In this document: one piece after another, positions 40,799 through 55,347 of the stretch
Layout: every line of letters begins with the position of its first letter
Position numbering within the stretch: the stretch's first letter is position 1
Assembly: GCF_910589235.1 (NCBI RefSeq)
Contig: NC_060957.1
Location: forward strand, 2,552,598-2,616,597
Direction of reading: 5' to 3'
Length of the DNA stretch: 64,000 nucleotides
Source of the DNA: Vespa crabro
Lineage: Eukaryota > Arthropoda > Insecta > Hymenoptera > Vespidae
The notes under the pieces: generated by a model
Database searches by the model: none
Told to the model about the DNA's origin: nothing
Seen by the model: only the letters and a program-made list of their open reading frames with translations
Translations under genes and position numbers: made by a program

Positions 40799-41515
40799 TT
40801 GTTACTATTATTATTAGTATATCTATTTTTGTCATTATTATTCTTGTTATTATTATTATTAATATTGATATTATTATAATTGTTATTGTTAATGTTATTG
40901 TTATTATTATTGTTATAGTTATTGTTATTTTTATTATTATTGTTACTGTTATTGTTATCGTTAGTATTATAATTATTATTGTTATTATTATTATCATTAT
41001 TATTATTATTATTATTATTATGATTACTCTTGTTATAATTATTATTATAATAATTATTATGATTATTCTTGTTATTCTAATTCTTGTTATTACTATTATT
41101 ATTGTTTTTCCTGTTATGATTATTCTTGTTATTATTATTCTTGAAAATATTAATCTTGTTATTATTATTATTAATATTATAATTATTATTCTTGTTACTA
41201 TTATTTTTAGTATATCAATTTTTGTCATTATTATTCTTCTTATTATTATTATTAATATTGATATTATTATTATTGTTATTGTAAATGTTATTGTTATTAT
41301 TATTGTTATTGTTATTTTTATTGTTATTGTTATTGTTATTGTTATTGTTATTGTTATTGTTATTGTTATTGTTATTGTTATTGTTATTGTTATTATTATT
41401 GTTATTGTTATTTTTATTGTTATTGTTATTTTTATTATTATTTTTACTGTTATTGTTATTATCATTATTATTATTATTAGTCTTATTATTCCTGTTGATA
41501 CTATTCCATTTAGTA

Positions 41516-41558
<43 letters not shown>

Positions 41559-42661
41559 TCTTGTTATAATTATTATCATAATAATTATTATGATTATTCT
41601 TGTTATTCTAATTCTTGTTATTACTAGTAGTATTGTTTTTCTTGTTATGATTATTCTTGTTATTATTATTCTTGAAAATATTATTCTTGTTATTATTATT
41701 ATTAATATTATAATTATTATTCTTGTTACTATTATTTTTAGTATATCTATTTTTGTCATTATTATTCTTCTTATTATTATTATTAATATTGATATTATTA
41801 TTATTGTTATTGTAAATGTTATTGTTATTATTATTGTTATTGTTATTTTTATTGTTATTGTTATTGTTATTGTTATTGTTATTGTTATTGTTATTGTTAT
41901 AGTTATTGTTATTATTATTGTTATTGTTATAGTAATTGTTATTGTTATTGTTATTGTTATTGTTATTCTTATTGTTATTATTATTGTTATTGTTATAGTT
42001 ATTGTTATTTTTATTGTTATTGTAACTGTTATTGTTATTGTTATCATTATTATTGTTATTGTTATTGTTATTGTTATTGTTATTAATATTATTGTTATTA
42101 TTATAATTAATATTATTATTTTTATTATTATTCTTGTTATTCTTATTCTTGTTATTACCATTATTATTGTAACTATTGTTATGACTATTCTTGTTATAAT
42201 TTATAATATTATTATTCATGTTATTATTATTATTATAATTGTTATTTTTATTATTATTATTATTATTATTCTTCTTAATATTATTCTTGTTTTTAATATT
42301 ATTATTATTATATTTATTATTCTTGTTACTTTTATTAATATTATATCTATTTTTGTTATTATTGTTCTTTTTATTAATATTATTATTATTGTTACTATTA
42401 TTATTGTTATCGTTGTTATTATTGTTATTTTTATTGTTATTGTTATTGTTATTGTTATTGTTATTGTTATTGTTATTGTTATTGTTATTGTTATTGTTAT
42501 TGTTATTGTTATTGTTATTGTAATTGATATTGTTATTGTTATTGTTATTGTTATTATTATTGTTATTGTTATTGTTATTGGTATTGTTATTGTTATTTTC
42601 ATTGTTATTGTTACTGTTACTGTTATTTTTATCATTATTATTATTATTGTTATTATTATTC

Positions 42662-42680
<19 letters not shown>
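40471..42680. repeat. 2.2-kb composite of E/I, L and mosaic-module parts
   Basis: It starts with a deleted H box and CCTATTATTATTCTCATAA in the I box. It then has the E box (40,720), a D-less join into ATGATTACTCTTGTTATAAT near 41,020, an L box followed by AATCTTG, and from about 41,390 a copy of the mosaic module with A at 42,271 (CTTCTTAATATT variant). TTGGTATTG at 42,580 is 2,222 bp from the previous one. Confidence 0.75.
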
Positions 42681-42696
<16 letters not shown>

Positions 42697-42894
42697 GTTA
42701 ATACTCTTTTTATTTTATTCTTGCTATTGTTATTGTAATTATACTAGTTATCATGAACCTTGTTATTATATTTATTAATATTATTATTATTGTTATTATT
42801 ATACGTGTAATTATTATTCTTGTTATTATCATTCTTATTATTATTCTCATAAAAATTATTATTATTATCATACTTCCTATTATTATTCTTGTTC

Positions 42895-42927
<33 letters not shown>

Positions 42928-42982
42928 TTGTTATTATTATTCCCGTCACTACTATTAATATTGCTATTATTATTAATCTTGA

Positions 42983-43020
<38 letters not shown>

Positions 43021-43893
43021 TTGTTACTATTATTATTAGTATATCTATTTTTGTCATTATTATTCTTGTTATTATTATTATTAATATTGATATTATTATA
43101 ATTGTTATTGTTAATGTTATTGTTATTATTATTGTTATAGTTATTGTTATTTTTATTATTATTGTTACTGTTATTGTTATCGTTAGTATTATAATTATTA
43201 TTGTTATTATTATTATCATTATTATTATTATTATTATTATTATGATTACTCTTGTTATAATTATTATTATAATAATTATTATGATTATTCTTGTTATTCT
43301 AATTCTTGTTATTACTATTATTATTGTTTTTCCTGTTATGATTATTCTTGTTATTATTATTCTTGAAAATATTAATCTTGTTATTATTATTATTAATATT
43401 ATAATTATTATTCTTGTTACTATTATTTTTAGTATATCAATTTTTGTCATTATTATTCTTCTTATTATTATTATTAATATTGATATTATTATTATTGTTA
43501 TTGTAAATGTTATTGTTATTATTATTGTTATTGTTATTTTTATTGTTATTGTTATTGTTATTGTTATTGTTATTGTTATTATTATTGTTATTGTTATAGT
43601 TATTGTTATTTTTATTGTTATTGTAACTGTTATTGTTATTGTTACCATTATTATTGTTATTGTTATTGTTATTGTTATTGTTATTGTTATTAATATTATT
43701 GTTATTATTATAATTAATATTATTATTTTTATTATTATTCTTGTTATTCTTATTCTTGTTATTACCATTATTATTGTAACTATTGTTATGACTATTCTTG
43801 TTATAATTTATAATATTATTATTCATGTTATTATTATTATTATTATTGTTATTTTTATTATTATTACTCTTTCATTATTATTCTTATTATTAA

Positions 43894-43931
<38 letters not shown>

Positions 43932-44460
43932 TTTATAATATTATTCTTGTTTTTAATATTATTATTATTATATATATTATTCTTGTTACTTTTATTAATA
44001 TTATATCTATTTTTGTTATTATTACTCTTTTTATTAATATTATTATTATTGTTACTATTATTATTGTTATCGTTATTATTATTGTTATTGTTATTGTTAT
44101 TGATATTGTTATGGTTATTGTTATTGTTATTGTTATTGTTATTGTTATTGTTATTGTTATTTTTATTGTTATTGTTATTGTTATTGTTATTGTTATTGTT
44201 ATTGTTATTGTTATTGTTATTGTTATTGTTATTGTTATTGTTATTGTTATTGTTATCGTTATTGTTATTGTTATTGTTATTGTTATTGTTATTGTTATTG
44301 TTATTGTTATTGTTATTGATATTGTTATTGTTATTGTTATTGTTATTGTTATTGTTATTGTTATTCTTATTGTTATTGTTATTGTTATTGTTATTGTAAT
44401 TGTTATTGTTATTGTTATTGTTATTGTTATTATTATTGTTATTGTTATTTTTATTGTTAT
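42681..44460. repeat. Copy of the E/I, L composite with a GTTATT expansion
   Basis: It repeats the left part of the previous composite at an offset of about 2,222 bp, with a private CATAAAAATT change near 42,850 and GTTACCATT near 43,642. It then has G, C (43,867) and A (43,931) boxes. A GTTATT-rich stretch follows, about 44,090-44,450, with single GTTATCG, GATATTG, CTTATTG and GTAATTG interruptions. Confidence 0.75.
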
Positions 44461-44552
44461 TGTTATTTTTATTATTATTTTTACTGTTATTGTTATTATC
44501 ATTATTATTATTATTAGTCTTATTATTCCTGTTGATACTATTCCATTTAGTA

Positions 44553-44595
<43 letters not shown>

Positions 44596-45277
44596 TCTTG
44601 TTATAATTATTATCATAATAATTATTATGATTATTCTTGTTATTCTAATTCTTGTTATTACTAGTAGTATTGTTTTTCTTGTTATGATTATTCTTGTTAT
44701 TATTATTATTAATATTATAATTATTATTCTTGTTACTATTATTTTTAGTATATCTATTTTTGTCATTATTATTCTTCTTATTATTATTATTAATATTGAT
44801 ATTATTATTATTGTTATTGTAAATGTTATTGTTATTATTATTGTTATTGTTATTTTTATTGTTATTGTTATTGTTATTGTTATTGTTATTGTTATTGTTA
44901 TAGTTATTGTTATTATTATTGTTATTGTTATAGTAATTGTTATTGTTATTGTTATTGTTATTGTTATTCTTATTGTTATTATTATTGTTATTGTTATAGT
45001 TATTGTTATTTTTATTGTTATTGTAACTGTTATTGTTATTGTTATCATTATTATTGTTATTGTTATTGTTATTGTTATTGTTATTAATATTATTGTTATT
45101 ATTATAATTAATATTATTATTTTTATTATTATTCTTGTTATTCTTATTCTTGTTATTACCATTATTATTGTAACTATTGTTATGACTATTCTTGTTATAA
45201 TTTATAATATTATTATTCATGTTATTATTATTATTATAATTGTTATTTTTATTATTATTACTCTTTCATTATTATTC

Positions 45278-45343
<66 letters not shown>

Positions 45344-45733
45344 TTTATAATATTATTCTTGTTTTTAATATTATTATTATTATATTTATTATTCTTGTTA
45401 CTTTTATTAATATTATATCTATTTTTGTTATTATTGTTCTTTTTATTAATATTATTATTATTGTTACTATTATTATTGTTATCGTTGTTATTATTGTTAT
45501 TTTTATTGTTATTGTTATTGTTATTGTTATTGTTATTGTTATTGTTATTGTTATTGTTATTGTTATTGTTATTGTTATTGTTATTGTTATTGTAATTGAT
45601 ATTGTTATTGTTATTGTTATTGTTATTATTATTGTTATTGTTATTGTTATTGGTATTGTTATTGTTATTTTCATTGTTATTGTTACTGTTACTGTTATTT
45701 TTATCATTATTATTATTATTGTTATTATTATTC

Positions 45734-45768
<35 letters not shown>

Positions 45769-45770
45769 GT
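44461..45770. repeat. Copy of the mosaic module with L box deleted and C box retained
   Basis: GTTATGATTATTCTTG runs directly into ATTATTATTAATATTATAAT near 44,690, so the 36-bp segment holding the L box is absent. Unlike the copies at 32.0, 40.0 and 42.2 kb it keeps a C box (45,261) and a TTA run of about 57 bp before A at 45,343. It therefore either predates the C-box loss or regained the box by exchange. Confidence 0.75.
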
Positions 45771-45966
45771 TAATACTCTTTTTATTTTATTCTTGCTATT
45801 GTTATTGTAATTATACTAGTTATCATGAACCTTGTTATTATATTTATTAATATTATTATTATTGTTATTATTATACGTGTAATTATTATTCTTGTTATTA
45901 TCATTCTTATTATTATTCTCAAAATAATTATTATTATTATCATACTTCCTATTATTATTCTTGTTC

Positions 45967-45999
<33 letters not shown>

Positions 46000-46542
46000 T
46001 TGTTATAATTATTCCCGTCACTACTATTAATATTGCTATTATTATTAATATTGATATTATTATTATTGTTATTGTAAATGTTATTGTTATTATTATTGTT
46101 ATTGTTATTTTTATTGTTATTGTTATTGTTATTGTTATTGTTATTGTTATTGTTATAGTTATTGTTATTATTATTGTTATTGTTATAGTAATTGTTATTG
46201 TTATTGTTATTGTTATTGTTATTCTTATTGTTATTATTATTGTTATTGTTATAGTTATTGTTATTTTTATTGTTATTGTAACTGTTATTGTTATTGTTAT
46301 CATTATTATTGTTATTGTTATTGTTATTGTTATTGTTATTAATATTATTGTTATTATTATAATTAATATTATTATTTTTATTATTATTCTTGTTATTCTT
46401 ATTCTTGTTATTACCATTATTATTGTAACTATTGTTATGACTATTCTTGTTATAATTTATAATATTATGATTCATGTTATTACTATTATTATTATTGTTA
46501 TTTTTATTATTATTACTCTTTCATTATTATTCTTATTATTAA

Positions 46543-46598
<56 letters not shown>

Positions 46599-46988
46599 TT
46601 TATAATATTATTCTTGTTTTTAATATTATTATTATTATATTTATTATTCTTGTTACTTTTATTAATATTATATCTATTTTTGTTATTATTATTCTTTTTA
46701 TTAATATTATTATTATTGTTACTATTATTATTGTTATCGTTGTTATTATTGTTATTTTTATTGTTATTGTTATTGTTATTGTTATTGTTATTGTTATTGT
46801 TATTGTTATTGTTATTGTTATTGTTATTGTTATTGTTATTGTTATTGTAATTGATATTGTTATTGTTATTGTTATTGTTATTATTATTGTTATTGTTATT
46901 GTTATTGGTATTGTTATTGTTATTTTCATTGTTATTGTTACTGTTACTGTTATTTTTATCATTATTATTATTATTGTTATTATTATTC

Positions 46989-47023
<35 letters not shown>

Positions 47024-47221
47024 GTTAATACTCTTTTTATTTTATTCTTGCTATTGTTATTGTAATTATACTAGTTATCATGAACCTTGTTATTATATTT
47101 ATTAATATTATTATTATTGTTATTATTATACGTGTAATTATTATTCTTGTTATTATCATTCTTATTATTATTCTCATAATAATTATTATTATTATCATAC
47201 TTCCTATTATTATTCTTGTTC

Positions 47222-47254
<33 letters not shown>

Positions 47255-47309
47255 TTGTTATAATTATTCCCGTCACTACTATTAATATTGCTATTATTAT
47301 TAATCTTGA

Positions 47310-47347
<38 letters not shown>

Positions 47348-47761
47348 TTGTTACTATTATTATTAGTATATCTATTTTTGTCATTATTATTCTTGTTATT
47401 ATTATTATTAATATTGATATTATTATAATTGTTATTGTTAATGTTATTGTTATTATTATTGTTATAGTTATTGTTATTTTTATTGTTATTGTAACTGTTA
47501 TTGTTATTGTTATCATTATTATTGTTATTGTTATTGTTATTGTTATTGTTATTGTTATTAATATTATTGTTATTATTATAATTAATATTATTATTTTTAT
47601 TATTATTCTTGTTATTCTTATTCTTGTTATTACCATTATTATTGTAACTATTGTTATGACTATTCTTCTTATAATTTATAATATTATTATTCATGTTATT
47701 ATTAATATTATTATTGTTATTTTTATTATTATTACTCTTTCATTATTATTCTTATTATTAA

Positions 47762-47846
<85 letters not shown>
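45771..47846. repeat. 1.25-kb modules, two in tandem
   Basis: A boxes at 45,343, 46,598 and 47,847 are 1,255 and 1,249 bp apart. TTGGTATTG at 45,652 and 46,907 is also 1,255 bp apart. The first holds a chimeric junction at about 46,047 where the E-box flank passes into AATATTGATATTATTATTAT and GTTATTGTAAATG of the mosaic module. CTCAAAATAATT near 45,920 is private to it. Confidence 0.78.
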
Positions 47847-47847
<1 letters not shown>

Positions 47848-48399
47848 TTTATAATATTATTGTTGTTTTTAATATTATTATTATTATATTTATTATACTT
47901 GTTACTTTTACTAATATTATATCTATTTTTGTTATTATTATTCTTTTTATTAATATTATTATTATTGTTACTATTATTATTGTTATCGTTATTATTATTG
48001 TTATTATTATTGTTATTGTTATTGTTTTTGTTACTGTTATTGTTATTGTTATTGTTATTGTTTTTGTTATTGTTATTGTTATTGTTATTGTTATTGTTAT
48101 TGTTATTGTAATTGTTATTGTTACTGTTATTGTTATTGTTATTATTATTGTTATTGTTATTGTTATTGTTATTTTTATTGTTATTGTTACTGTTACTGTT
48201 ATTATTGTTATTGTTATTGTTATTGTTATTGTTATTGTTATTAATATTATTGTTATTATTATAATTAATATTATTATTTTTATTATTATTCTTGTTATTC
48301 TTATTCTTGTTATTACCATTATTATTGTAACTATTGTTATGACTATTCTTGTTATAATTTATAATATTATTATTCATGTTATTATTATTATTATTATTG

Positions 48400-48444
48400 T
48401 TATTTTTATTATTATTACTCTTTCATTATTATTCTTATTATTAA

Positions 48445-48481
<37 letters not shown>

Positions 48482-48527
48482 GTTATTTTTATTATTATTA
48501 CTCTTTCATTATTATTCTTATTATTAA

Positions 48528-48564
<37 letters not shown>
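48400..48564. repeat. 83-bp tandem duplication of the C box
   Basis: CTCTTTCATT starts at 48,418 and 48,501. The repeated unit comprises GTTATTTTTATTATTATTAC, the C box, CTTATTATTAATATT and a TTA run. Its length is 2 modulo 3, as expected of a unit containing exactly one register break. The interval between A boxes 47,847 and 48,565 (718 bp, 1 modulo 3) fits two breaks. Confidence 0.85.
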
Positions 48565-48565
<1 letters not shown>

Positions 48566-49009
48566 TTTATAATATTATTCTTGTTTTTAATATTATTATT
48601 ATTATATATATTATTCTTGTTACTTTTATTAATATTATATCTATTTTTGTTATTATTACTCTTTTTATTAATATTATTATTATTGTTACTATTATTATTG
48701 TTATCGTTATTATTATTGTTATTGTTATTGTTATTGATATTGTTATGGTTATTGTTATTGTTATTGTTATTGATATTGTTATTGTTATTGTTATTGTTAT
48801 TGTTATTTTTATTGTTATTGTTATTGTTATTGTTATTGTTATTGTTATTGTTATTGTTATTGTTATTGTTATTGTTATTGTTATTGTTATTGATATTGTT
48901 ATTGTTATTGTTATTGTTATTATTATTGTTATTGTTATTGTTATTTTCATTGTTATTGTTACTGTTACTGTTATTTTTATCATTATTATTATTATTGTTA
49001 TTATTATTC

Positions 49010-49050
<41 letters not shown>

Positions 49051-49248
49051 GTTAATACTCTTTTTATTTTATTCTTGCTATTGTTATTGTAATTATACTA
49101 GTTATCATGAACCTTGTTATTATATTTATTAATATTATTATTATTGTTATTATTATACGTGTAATTATTATTCTTGTTATTATCATTCTTATTATTATTC
49201 TCATAATAATTATTATTATTATCATACTTCCTATTATTATTCTTGTTC

Positions 49249-49281
<33 letters not shown>

Positions 49282-49336
49282 TTGTTATAATTATTCCCGT
49301 CACTACTATTAATATTGCTATTATTATTAATCTTGA

Positions 49337-49377
<41 letters not shown>

Positions 49378-49791
49378 TTGTTACTATTATTATTAGTATA
49401 TCTATTTTTGTCATTATTATTCTTGTTATTATTATTATTAATATTGATATTATTATAATTGTTATTGTTAATGTTATTGTTATTATTATTGTTATAGTTA
49501 TTGTTATTTTTATTGTTATTGTAACTGTTATTGTTATTGTTATCATTATTATTGTTATTGTTATTGTTATTGTTATTGTTATTGTTATTAATATTATTGT
49601 TATTATTATAATTAATATTATTATTTTTATTATTATTCTTGTTATTCTTATTCTTGTTATTACCATTATTATTGTAACTATTGTTATGACTATTCTTCTT
49701 ATAATTTATAATATTATTATTCATGTTATTATTATTATTATTATTGTTATTTTTATTATTATTACTCTTTCATTATTATTCTTATTATTAA

Positions 49792-49879
<88 letters not shown>

Positions 49880-50040
49880 TATAATATTATTCTTGTTTTT
49901 AATATTATTATTATTATATTTATTATTCTTGTTACTTTTACTAATATTATATCTATTTTTGTTATTATTATTCTTTTTATTAATATTATTATTATTGTTA
50001 CTATTATTATTGTTATCGTTATTATTATTGTTATTATTAT
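48565..50040. repeat. Modules between the 48.5-kb duplication and the 5.3-kb repeat
   Basis: It contains A boxes at 48,565 and 49,877 (the second as ATTTATAATATT), a deleted H box (49,064), I, E (49,297) and G boxes and a C box at 49,765. The TTA run before the second A box is about 90 bp with two TTAATA interruptions. Runs of this type also lie at 38,140-38,232, 47,757-47,846 and 54,345-54,434. Confidence 0.75.
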
Positions 50041-51910
50041 TGTTATTGTTATTGTTATTGTTATTGTTATTGATATTGTTATGGTTATTGTTATTGTTAT
50101 TGTTATTGTTATTGTTATTGTTATTATTATTATTGTTAATACTCTTTTAATTATTATTCTTGCTATTGTTATTGTAATTATACTAGTTATTATGAACCTT
50201 GTTATTATATTAATTATTATTATTATTATTGTTATTATTATACGTGTAATTATTATTCTTGTTATTATCATTCTTGTTATTATTCTCATAATAATTATTA
50301 TTATTATCATACTTCCTATTATTATTCTTGTTCTTATTATTATTATTATTATTATTATTCTTGTTATTATTATTATTATGATTGATATTATTATTATTGT
50401 TATTGTTATTGTTATTGTTATTGTTATTGTTATTGTTATTGTTATTGTTATTGTTATTGTTATTGTTATTTTTATGATTATTGTTATTATTATTGTTCTT
50501 GTTATTGATATTGTAATTGTTATTGTTATTGTTATTGTTATTGTAATTGTTATCGTTATTGTTATTGTTATTGTTATTGTTATTAATATTATTGTTATTA
50601 TTATAATTAATATTATTATTTTTATTATTATTCTTGTTATTCTTATTCTTGTTATTACCATTATTATTGTAACTATTGTTATGACTATTCTTGTTATAAT
50701 TTATAATATTATTATTCATGTTATTATTATTATTATAATTGTTATTTTTATTATTATTACTCTTTCATTATTATTCTTATTATTAATATTATTATTATTA
50801 TTATTATTATTATTCTTTATAATATTATTCTTGTTTTTAATATTATTATTATTATATTTATTATTCTTGTTACTTTTATTAATATTATATCTATTTTTGT
50901 TATTATTATTCTTTTTATTAATATTATTATTATTGTTACTATTATTATTGTTATCGTTATTATTATTGTTATTTTTATTGTTATTGTTATTGTTATTGTT
51001 ATTGTTATTGTTATTGTTATTGTTATTGTTATTGTTATTGTTATTGTTATTGTTATTGTAATTGATATTGTTATTGTTATTGTTATTGTTATTATTATTG
51101 TTATTGTTATTGTTATTGTTATTGTTATTGTCATTGTTATTGTTATTGTTATTGTTATTGTTATTGTTATTGTTATTGATATTGTTATGGTTATTGTTAT
51201 TGTTATTGTTATTGTTATTGTTATTGTTATTGTTATTATTATTATTGTTAATACTCTTTTAATTATTATTCTTGCTATTGTTATTGTAATTATACTAGTT
51301 ATTATGAACCTTGTTATTATATTAATTATTATTATTATTATTGTTAGTATTATACGTGTAATTATTATTCTTGTTATTATCATTCTTGTTATTATTCTCA
51401 TAATAATTATTATTATTATCATACTTCCTATTATTATTCTTGTTCTTATTATTATTATTATTATTATTATTCTTGTTATTATTATTATTATGATTGATAT
51501 TATTATTATTGTTATTGTTATTGTTATTGTTATTGTTATTGTTATTGTTATTGTTAGTGTTATTGTTATTGTTATTGTTATTTTTATGATTATTGTTATT
51601 ATTATTGTTCTTGTTATTGATATTGTAATTGTTATTGTTATTGTTATTGTTATTGTAATTGTTATCGTTATTGTTATTGTTATTGTTATTGTTATTGTTA
51701 TTGTTATTGTTATTGTTATTGTTATTGTTACTGTTATTGTTATTGTTATTCGTATTGTTATTGTTATTGTTATTTTTATTGTTATTGTTATTTTTATTAT
51801 TATTGTTACTGTTATTGTTATCGTTAGTATTATAATTATTATTGTTATTATTATTATCATTATTATTATTATTAGTCTTATTATTCCTCTTGATACTATT
51901 CCATTTAGTA

Positions 51911-51956
<46 letters not shown>

Positions 51957-52666
51957 TCTTGTTATAATTATTATTATAATAATTATTATGATTATACTTG
52001 TTATTCTAATTCTTGTTATTACTATTAATATTGTTTTTCTTGTTATGATTATTCCTGTTATTATTATTCTTGAAAATATTATTCTTGTTATTATTATTAT
52101 TAATATTGTAATTATTATTCTTGTTACTATTATTTTTAGTATATCAATTTTTGTCATTATTATTCTTCTTATTATTATTATTAATATTGATATTATTATT
52201 ATTGTTATTGTAAATTTTATTGTTATTATTATTGTTATTGTTATTTTTATTGTTATTGTTATTGTTATTGTTATTGTTATTGTTATTGTTATAGTTATTG
52301 TTATTGTTATTGTTATTGTTATTGTTATTGTTATTGTTATTGTTATTGTTATTATTATTGTTATTGTTATAGTTATTGTTATTTTTATTGTTATTGTAAC
52401 TGTTATTGTTAATGTTATCATTATTATTGTTATTGTTATTGCTATTGTTATTGTTATTGTTATTAATATTATTGTTATTATTATAATTAATATTATTATT
52501 TTTATTATTATTCTTGTTATTCTTATTCTTGTTATTACCATTATTATTGTAACTATTGTTATGACTATTCTTGTTATAATTTATAATATTATTATTCATG
52601 TTATTATTATTATTATTATTGTTATTTTTATTATTATTACTCTTTCATTTTTATTCTTATTATTAA

Positions 52667-52698
<32 letters not shown>

Positions 52699-53178
52699 TT
52701 TATAATATTATTCTTGTTTTTAATATTATTATTATTATATTTATTATTCTTGTTACTTTTATTAATATTATATCTATTTTTGTTATTATTACTCTTTTTA
52801 TTAATATTATTATTATTGTTACTATTATTATTGTTATCGTTATTATTATTGTTATTGTTATTGTTATTGATATTGTTATGGTTATTGTTATTGTTATTGT
52901 TATTGTTATTGTTATTGTTATTGTTATTTTTATTGTTATTGTTATTGTTATTGTTATTGTTATTGTTATTGTTATTGTTATTGTTATTGTTATTGTTATT
53001 GTTATTGTTATTGTTATTGTTATTGTTATTGTTATTGTTATTGATATTGTTATTGTTATTGTTATTGTTATTATTATTGTTATTGTTATTGTTATTGTTA
53101 TTGTTATTGTTATTTTTATTGTTATTGTTACTGTTACTGTTATTTTTATCATTATTATTATTATTGTTATTATTATTC

Positions 53179-53210
<32 letters not shown>

Positions 53211-53408
53211 GTTAATACTCTTTTTATTTTATTCTTGCTATTGTTATTGTAATTATACTAGTTATCATGAACCTTGTTATTATATTTATTAATATTATTA
53301 TTATTGTTATTATTATACGTGTAATTATTATTCTTGTTATTATCATTCTTGTTATTATTCTCATAATAATTATTATTATTATCATACTTCCTATTATTAT
53401 TATTGTTC

Positions 53409-53441
<33 letters not shown>

Positions 53442-53855
53442 TTGTTACTATTATTATTAGTATATCTATTTTTGTCATTATTATTCTTGTTATTATTATT
53501 ATTAATATTGATATTATTATAATTGTTATTGTTAATGTTATTGTTATTATTATTGTTATAGTTATTGTTATTTTTATTGTTATTGTAACTGTTATTGTTA
53601 TTGTTATCATTATTATTGTTATTGTTATTGTTATTGTTATTATTATTGTTATTAATGTTATTGTTATTATTATAATTAATATTATTATTTTTATTATTAT
53701 TCTTGTTATACTTATTCTTGTTATTACCATTATTATTGTAACTATTGTTATGACTATTCTTCTTATAATTTATAATATTATTATTCATGTTATTATTATT
53801 ATTATTATTGTTATTTTTATTATTATTACTCTTTCATTATTATTCTTATTATTAA

Positions 53856-53896
<41 letters not shown>

Positions 53897-54349
53897 TTTA
53901 TAATATTATTCTTGTTTTTAATATTATTATTATTATATTTATTATTCTTGTTACTTTTACTAATATTATATCTATTTTTGTTATTATTATTCTTTTTATT
54001 AATATTATTATTATTGTTACTATTATTATTGTTATCGTTATTATTATTGTTATTATTATTGTTATTGTTATTGTTATTGTTATTGTTATTGTTATTGTTA
54101 TCATTATTATTGTTATTGTTATTGTTATTGTTATTGTTATTGTTATTAATATTATTGTTATTATTATAATTAATATTATTATTTTTATTATTATTCTTGT
54201 TATTCTTATTCTTGTTATTACCATTATTATTGTAACTATTGTTATGACTATTCTTCTTATAATTTATAATATTATTATTCATGTTATTATTATTATTATT
54301 ATTGTTATTTTTATTATTATTACTCTTTCATTATTATTCTTATTATTAA

Positions 54350-54435
<86 letters not shown>

Positions 54436-55140
54436 TTTATAATATTATTCTTGTTTTTAATATTATTATTATTATATTTATTATTCTTGTTACTTTTACT
54501 AATATTATATCTATTTTTGTTATTATTATTCTTTTTATTAATATTATTATTATTGTTACTATTATTATTGTTATCGTTATTATTATTGTTATTATTATTG
54601 TTATTGTTATTGTTTTTGTTACTGTTATTGTTATTGTTATTGTTATTGTTTTTTTTATTGTTATTGTTATTGTTATTGTTATTGTTATTGTTATTGTTAT
54701 TGTAATTGTTATTGTTACTGTTATTGTTATTGTTATTATTATTGTTATTGTTATTGTTATTGTTATTTTTATTGTTATTGTTACTGTTACTGTTATTGTT
54801 ATCATTATTATTATTATTGTTATTATTATTCTTGTTATTATTATTATTATTATTATTATTGTTAATACTCTTTTTATTATTATTCTTGCTATTGTTATTG
54901 TAATTATACTTGTTATCATGAAACTTGTTATTATATTTATTAATATTATTATTATTGTTATTATTATACGTGTAATTATAATTCTTGTTATTTTCATTCT
55001 TGTTATTATTCTCATAATAATTATTATTATTATCATACTTCCTATTATTATTCTTGTTCTTATTATTATTATTATTATTATTGTTATTCTTGTTATTATT
55101 ATTCCCGTCACTACTATTAATATTGCTATTATTATTAATC

Positions 55141-55172
<32 letters not shown>

Positions 55173-55285
55173 CTTGTTACTATTATTATTAGTATATCTA
55201 TTTTTGTCATTATTATTCTTGTTATTATTATTATTAATATTGATAATATTATAATATTTTTATTGTTAATGTTATTGTTATTATT
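50041..55285. repeat. 5.3-kb tandem repeat, first copy
   Basis: A boxes 50,815 and 52,698 pair with 56,122 and 58,005 at exactly 5,307 bp. A boxes 53,896 and 54,435 pair with 59,188 and 59,738 at 5,292 and 5,303 bp. Private markers shared by both copies are CCTCTTGATAC (51,886), GTTATTCGTATTG, GTAAATTTTATTG, GTTAATGTTATCATT and GTTATTGCTATTG. The stretch 50,041-53,820 shows very few differences from its partner. Confidence 0.9.
52924..53042. repeat. (GTTATT)n tract, about 19 units
   Basis: Pure hexamer runs between TTTTTATTG and GATATTG. It has the same length class as the tracts near 27,050-27,167, 29,500-29,610, 37,138-37,252 and 58,231-58,349. The flanks ATGGTTATTG upstream and GATATTG downstream are shared by all five. 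Confidence 0.8.
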
Positions 55286-55347
55286 ATTGTTATTGTTATT
55301 GTTATTGTTATTGTTATTGTTATTGTTATTGTCATTGTTATTGTTAT

